The notes under the pieces were generated by a model, which was given only the letters and a program-made list of their open reading frames with translations, had not been told where the DNA came from and did no database searches. From Granulicella sp. (GTDB taxonomy: Bacteria > Acidobacteriota > Terriglobia > Terriglobales > Acidobacteriaceae): 48,014 bases of DNA. A program made the position numbers and the translations under genes. Position 1 is the stretch's first letter, and each line of letters opens with the position of its first letter. The stretch lies in NCBI GenBank assembly GCA_003132145.1, contig PKWU01000088.1:1-48014 (forward strand), in the 5' to 3' direction. Positions 44,286 to 48,014 of the stretch are shown here, one piece after another.

Positions 44286-44521
44286 AGCTACCGCGCAACA
44301 TCAGCGGAGATCGGCTCGCAGACCATATCTGCCGCCACTGGGAATACACGCGGATCGCGCAGGTTGGAAGCCACATCATGCTGCGAACCGAAATCCCTTC
44401 CCGGTCAAAGCAGGTGATCCCAGCGCACACGCCATTGCGGATCGGAACCTTCAGCAAAATCCTCAGTCAGATCGCAGCGCATAAGCAAGTCTCCCGCGAA
44501 GAGATTCTCCGCGACCTCTAG
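44282..44521 (+). CDS. hicA: HicA-family toxin (mRNA interferase)
   Basis: 79 residues. ISGDRLADHICRHWEY, then QVGSHIMLR with the catalytic His of the GSH motif, then IPAHTPLRIGTFSKIL, form the double-stranded-RNA-binding-like fold of HicA. It cleaves mRNA when free. All key residues seen are intact, so the pair may be functional. lpxB follows after 25 bp. Confidence 0.87.
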   Translation: MKLPRNISGDRLADHICRHWEYTRIAQVGSHIMLRTEIPSRSKQVIPAHTPLRIGTFSKILSQIAAHKQVSREEILRDL

Positions 44522-44546
44522 ATAACTTCCTTTCAGGCTTATCGCC

Positions 44547-45818
44547 ATTGCTGTCATCTCCAATCCGCGCGTCTTTCTCTCCGCCGGCGAGGCCTCGGGC
44601 GACCACTACGGCACGGGGATTATTGCGGAGCTGCGCGCGCGGCTGGCTGATGCGACGTTCACCGGACTGGGCGGAACGGCGATGGCCGACGCGGGGCTGG
44701 AGCGCGTCGTGCGCGCCGAAGACGTGGCCCACATGGGCTTCACCGAGGTCGTGCGCCACACACCGTACATCTACGCGCAGTACCGCAAGCTGGTGGCGTC
44801 GATCCAGTGCGCGCGGCCCGACGTTGCGATTCTCATCGACTTTCCCGAGGTCAACTTCCGCCTTGCCAAACACCTGCGGCGGCTGGGCGTTCCCGTGCTG
44901 TGGTTCGTCAGCCCGCAACTGTGGGCGTGGAAGCGCGGACGCCTGCGCCTGGTGCGGAAATTCGTCGACCGCATGATGGTGATCTTCCCGTTCGAGGCCG
45001 CGTTCTATCGCGCGCGCGGAGTCAGCGCGGAGTTTGTCGGCCATCCGCTGGCCGCGCTTCCGCTGCCGGCCATCTCCCGCGAACAATACGCTGTCGCACA
45101 CCTGTACGCCAATCCGAACAATCAGCAGTCCAGCTCCCACCTGCATCGGCCCTGGATCGCGCTACTACCCGGCAGCCGATGGAACGAAGTGTCCGCCAAT
45201 CTGCCGATCATGCTTGAGGCCGCCGCGCTGCTGGGCCCTGGATACGACTTTCTGATCCCAGTAGCGAGCACTCTTGGCACGGGTAAAGTTAGCGACCTTG
45301 TCTTCAAGGAAATATTGCCTCGCATCAAATGGCCGACATCATCCATTACCCTCGTCCCCGACGCCCGCGAAGCCCTGCTTCACGCGCGCGCCGCAGTCGT
45401 GGCCAGCGGCACGGCGACCGTGCAGGCGCTGACCATCGGTACGCCATTTGTCGTGGTCTACCGCGTCTCCGCGCTCACCTTTGCGCTGGCAAAGTGGATG
45501 ATTCGCTATCCCGCAGAGATCCCTGCCGAGCGCGACGCCGACGGCAATCTGCCGGTCGCGATGGTCAATTTGATTGCGGGCAAACGCATCGTTCCAGAAC
45601 TGCTCAACCGCCGCTTCACGGCTACCAACCTGGTCGCCGCGCTGCGCCCGCTGCTGGACGAGACGCCCGCCCGCGCGCAGATGATCGCCGCGCTCGCCGA
45701 GGCCCGCGCCAAGCTGCTGCCCGCGCCCGCCCAAACAGGGCAACCCGCCGACCCCATTCGCCGCGTCTCGGACGCCGTCGTCGCGCTGCTCGGTCCAACC
45801 GCTTCCGCCGCACCCTGA
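44547..45818 (+). CDS. lpxB: Lipid-A-disaccharide synthase
   Basis: About 423 residues. Motifs run from FLSAGEASGDHYGTGII through TGLGGTAM, FTEVVRHTPYIY, LIDFPEVNFRLAKHLRR, WFVSPQLWAWKRGR, GHPLA, LLPGSR and VASGTATVQAL. It condenses UDP-2,3-diacylglucosamine with lipid X in lipid A synthesis. The odd point is the start: between the in-frame stop at 44523 and the essential GEASGD there is no ATG, GTG or TTG. ATT 44547 is my choice; the first ATG (44682) would cut off the substrate-binding loop. Either a rare start codon or a sequence error is possible. Confidence 0.88.
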   Translation: MAVISNPRVFLSAGEASGDHYGTGIIAELRARLADATFTGLGGTAMADAGLERVVRAEDVAHMGFTEVVRHTPYIYAQYRKLVASIQCARPDVAILIDFPEVNFRLAKHLRRLGVPVLWFVSPQLWAWKRGRLRLVRKFVDRMMVIFPFEAAFYRARGVSAEFVGHPLAALPLPAISREQYAVAHLYANPNNQQSSSHLHRPWIALLPGSRWNEVSANLPIMLEAAALLGPGYDFLIPVASTLGTGKVSDLVFKEILPRIKWPTSSITLVPDAREALLHARAAVVASGTATVQALTIGTPFVVVYRVSALTFALAKWMIRYPAEIPAERDADGNLPVAMVNLIAGKRIVPELLNRRFTATNLVAALRPLLDETPARAQMIAALAEARAKLLPAPAQTGQPADPIRRVSDAVVALLGPTASAAP

Positions 45819-45955
45819 AGCTCCGCAACAAACGTCTAACCATTTGGGTCTCAACAAGAGACAGACTTCAGGCGCGCGCATCCAATCGCCAGAATCACGC
45901 ACGCGGCTTTACGATTACAGTTAAGGGTGAACGCATCTTGAGGATTCACGAACGC

Positions 45956-47992
45956 ATGTCTCTCCGAACCCGAATCCGAACCACCCGCAGCCTCCTCGCT
46001 CTCGCCGCCGCGATCGTCACCCTCTGCGCGCTTGCGCTTCCCTGCTGGATGACTGCGAATGCCGCGCCTGCGCGCGCGCAACTCAACATTACCGGCTACG
46101 TCATCAACGCCGATCTCGACCCAGCGACTGGCAGGCTGACGGCCACGGCAGATGTCAGCTTCACCGCGCTGGAAGACCTGACCACGGCGACCTTCGAGCT
46201 GAACAACGGCCTCAACATCACATCGCTCACAGACAACAGCGGCGCCGCGCTCAACTCCGAGCGACTGGCCGCCAACTTCACCGTGCGCGTAACGCTGCCC
46301 GCGCCGCTGGCCAAAGGCTCCAGCAACACCTTCCACTTCGCGTATGCAGGCGTGCTGACCGGCTCCGACACCAGTCCGGTTGACGGGATTAAACTGGCCG
46401 CCATCGCCGACCCCATCAGCATATTGCTCTACGCGGGCCGCTGGTTCCCGCTCTCGACGCCCGGCCTGTTTACCGACCGCTTCACCAGCGAGATGCACAT
46501 CCGCGTGCCCGCCGATTACACCGCCGTCGGCAGCGGGACGGCGACAAAGAAGACGCTGCCCGACGGACGCAGCGAGTTCAGCTTCGTCTGGTCGAAGCCG
46601 GGATTTCCCGGAACCATCGTCGCGGGCAAGTTCCTGCCGCCGATCACCGCATCGGGCATCAGCAACATTCACGTCTATGTGACCCAGAAGCGCAAGGACG
46701 GCACGCCGGACTTCGCCGCTCTCGCCGGGCGCGAGTTCGAGTATATGACCAGCGTCTTCGGCCAGCCGGAGTCCGGCCGCATCAACATCGTCGAGCTGCC
46801 GGAGGACGCGGTCTCCGCCGCGTGGGCGCCGGAGATGGCATGTATCGCGGGCAACCGCATCGTCGATCGCACGGCAGCCTCGCAGCGCCTGCTGAGCAAC
46901 ACGCTGGCGCATCAGTGGTGGGGCTCGGAGGTCTCGCCCGCAACGCTGAACGACGCGTGGATCACCAACGGCATGAGCCGCTACGGCGAGTTGATGTACT
47001 TGGAGGACTCGGCCGGCAAGAACGCATTTCAGACCGCCATCGGCGACGTCTCCGCCGGCGCGCTGGCCTACGACACCGAGCCGCTGAGTACGCTGGGGCG
47101 GCTCGATCCCTTCTCGCCGCAGTTCCAATCCATGACGCTGGAAAAAGGCGCGATGGTCTTCCACATGCTGCGCTGGGAGATGGGCGACGACGCCTTCCAG
47201 AGCTTCCTGCGCAACCTGCTCTCGCAATATACCGACAAGGGGATTCGCAGCACCGATGTGGAGACGGTGGCCGAGGCGCAGGCGGTCAACGGTTCGCACC
47301 TCGAACTCACCTCATTTTTCTCGCAGTGGATCGACGGCACCGGCGCGCCCGCCTTCGCGGACAAGTACTCCGTCTACCGCCTGGGCAACAACAAGGGCTT
47401 CCGCACGGTGGGATCGATCGGCGAAGATCTCGACCTCTTCCGCATGCCGGTGGAGCTGCGCATCGAGACTGACGGCAAGACCGAAGACCGGCGCATCGAC
47501 GTGGCAGGCAGCGACTCGCCCTACACCGTCGAGACATTCGGCCGGCCGCGACGCATCACCATCGACCCGGAGAACTGGCTGCTGAAGAGCACGCCCGACC
47601 TGGCCATCCGCGTGGCCGTGCTGCGCGGCCAGCAGATGGTTGCTCAGGGCGACCTGATCGGCGCGCTCGCGGAGTACCAGAAGGCGCTCGACGAAAATAA
47701 GTTCAGCTCGCTGGCCGCCTACCGCATCGCCGAGGTCTTCTTCATGCAGCGCAACTACCAGGCCTCCGCCAACAGCTTCCGCGACGCCCTGCGCGGCGAC
47801 GGCGACCCGCGCTGGACCGAGGTATGGAGCCACATCCACCTGGGCTACATCTTCGATGTCACCGGCCAGAGGGAGCGCGCGGTCAACGAGTACCGCCTGG
47901 CCGTGCAGACCAACGACAACACGCAGGGCGCCATCAACGAGGCACGCGCGCGCATGGCAACCCCCTACAAACGCGAACGCACCGACAACTAA
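45956..47992 (+). CDS. M1-peptidase-like protein without metal site, with C-terminal TPRs
   Basis: 678 residues from ATG 45956. A signal peptide (about 8-38, SLLALAAAIVTLCALALP) is followed by an M1-like beta-sandwich domain and a gluzincin-like domain. In the metal site the first His and catalytic Glu of HExxH are Asn315 and Thr316 (NTLAHQWWG, second His 319 kept), and the distal Glu ligand is Asn338 (WITNGMS). It therefore should not bind zinc or cleave peptides in the usual way. The C-terminus (about 555-660) has two to three TPR units. It may be a binding or scaffold protein of the periplasm. Confidence 0.85.
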   Translation: MSLRTRIRTTRSLLALAAAIVTLCALALPCWMTANAAPARAQLNITGYVINADLDPATGRLTATADVSFTALEDLTTATFELNNGLNITSLTDNSGAALNSERLAANFTVRVTLPAPLAKGSSNTFHFAYAGVLTGSDTSPVDGIKLAAIADPISILLYAGRWFPLSTPGLFTDRFTSEMHIRVPADYTAVGSGTATKKTLPDGRSEFSFVWSKPGFPGTIVAGKFLPPITASGISNIHVYVTQKRKDGTPDFAALAGREFEYMTSVFGQPESGRINIVELPEDAVSAAWAPEMACIAGNRIVDRTAASQRLLSNTLAHQWWGSEVSPATLNDAWITNGMSRYGELMYLEDSAGKNAFQTAIGDVSAGALAYDTEPLSTLGRLDPFSPQFQSMTLEKGAMVFHMLRWEMGDDAFQSFLRNLLSQYTDKGIRSTDVETVAEAQAVNGSHLELTSFFSQWIDGTGAPAFADKYSVYRLGNNKGFRTVGSIGEDLDLFRMPVELRIETDGKTEDRRIDVAGSDSPYTVETFGRPRRITIDPENWLLKSTPDLAIRVAVLRGQQMVAQGDLIGALAEYQKALDENKFSSLAAYRIAEVFFMQRNYQASANSFRDALRGDGDPRWTEVWSHIHLGYIFDVTGQRERAVNEYRLAVQTNDNTQGAINEARARMATPYKRERTDN

Positions 47993-48014
47993 AGCGGTTT
48001 CACCGCAGGTCTTT

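Overview
The window is a chromosomal segment of a Gram-negative bacterium, since it carries LpxB, a Wza-type exporter and Wzx/Wzy polysaccharide machinery. The tandem DUF507 genes, the NusG-paralogue-led polysaccharide operon and the GC-rich housekeeping style suggest Acidobacteriota (Terriglobia). That placement is inferred from gene content, not from a marker gene.

Region 1 (1-5352) is a scarred border. Two IS5-family copies lie in inverted orientation (the left one is cut by the window edge). Between them are a transaldolase gene, an IS21-like end fragment, a wzx flippase broken by a 162-bp MITE, a wzz-like chain-length gene, and the first third of a second nusG-like gene with its own leader. 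The 4-bp target sites at the IS ends are mismatched in a way that is repaired if 599-4049 is flipped. The segment has therefore probably been inverted, and transaldolase was once the gene directly after gmhB.

Region 2 (5342-25195, minus strand) is a ~20-kb polysaccharide operon. Reading from its promoter it has: a UpxY/RfaH-like NusG paralogue behind a structured leader; a dTDP-3-acetamido-3,6-dideoxyhexose module (acetyltransferase, ketoisomerase, aminotransferase); a Wzx flippase; a GT2; a Wzy-like polymerase; a two-domain GT2; another GT2; a methyltransferase; five nucleotide-sugar oxidoreductases/epimerases (one UDP-glucose-dehydrogenase-like enzyme has lost its catalytic Cys); and the GDP-D-glycero-alpha-D-manno-heptose pathway (hddC, hddA, gmhA, gmhB). 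Transaldolase could supply the sedoheptulose-7-phosphate that feeds GmhA. C-terminal gene scars at 8548-8679 and 6554-6703 show that genes have been lost. A large SLBB-domain exporter (wza-like) is transcribed divergently.

Region 3 (27977-48014) starts at a tRNA-Glu(CUC) and is GC-rich core genome: two DUF507 genes, a thioredoxin-like protein, a YihY-family protein, pyruvate kinase, mutL, a winged-helix protein with a long basic low-complexity tail, cmk, a cold-shock gene, a secreted/lipoprotein of unknown role, 2-oxoglutarate dehydrogenase E1, an MFS transporter, a hicB-hicA pair, lpxB, and an M1-peptidase-like protein without its metal-site residues.

The most notable signals are the IS-mediated inversion, the MITE whose removal restores wzx, the duplicated structured leader upstream of NusG paralogues, and the Cys-less dehydrogenase inside a GDP-heptose operon.
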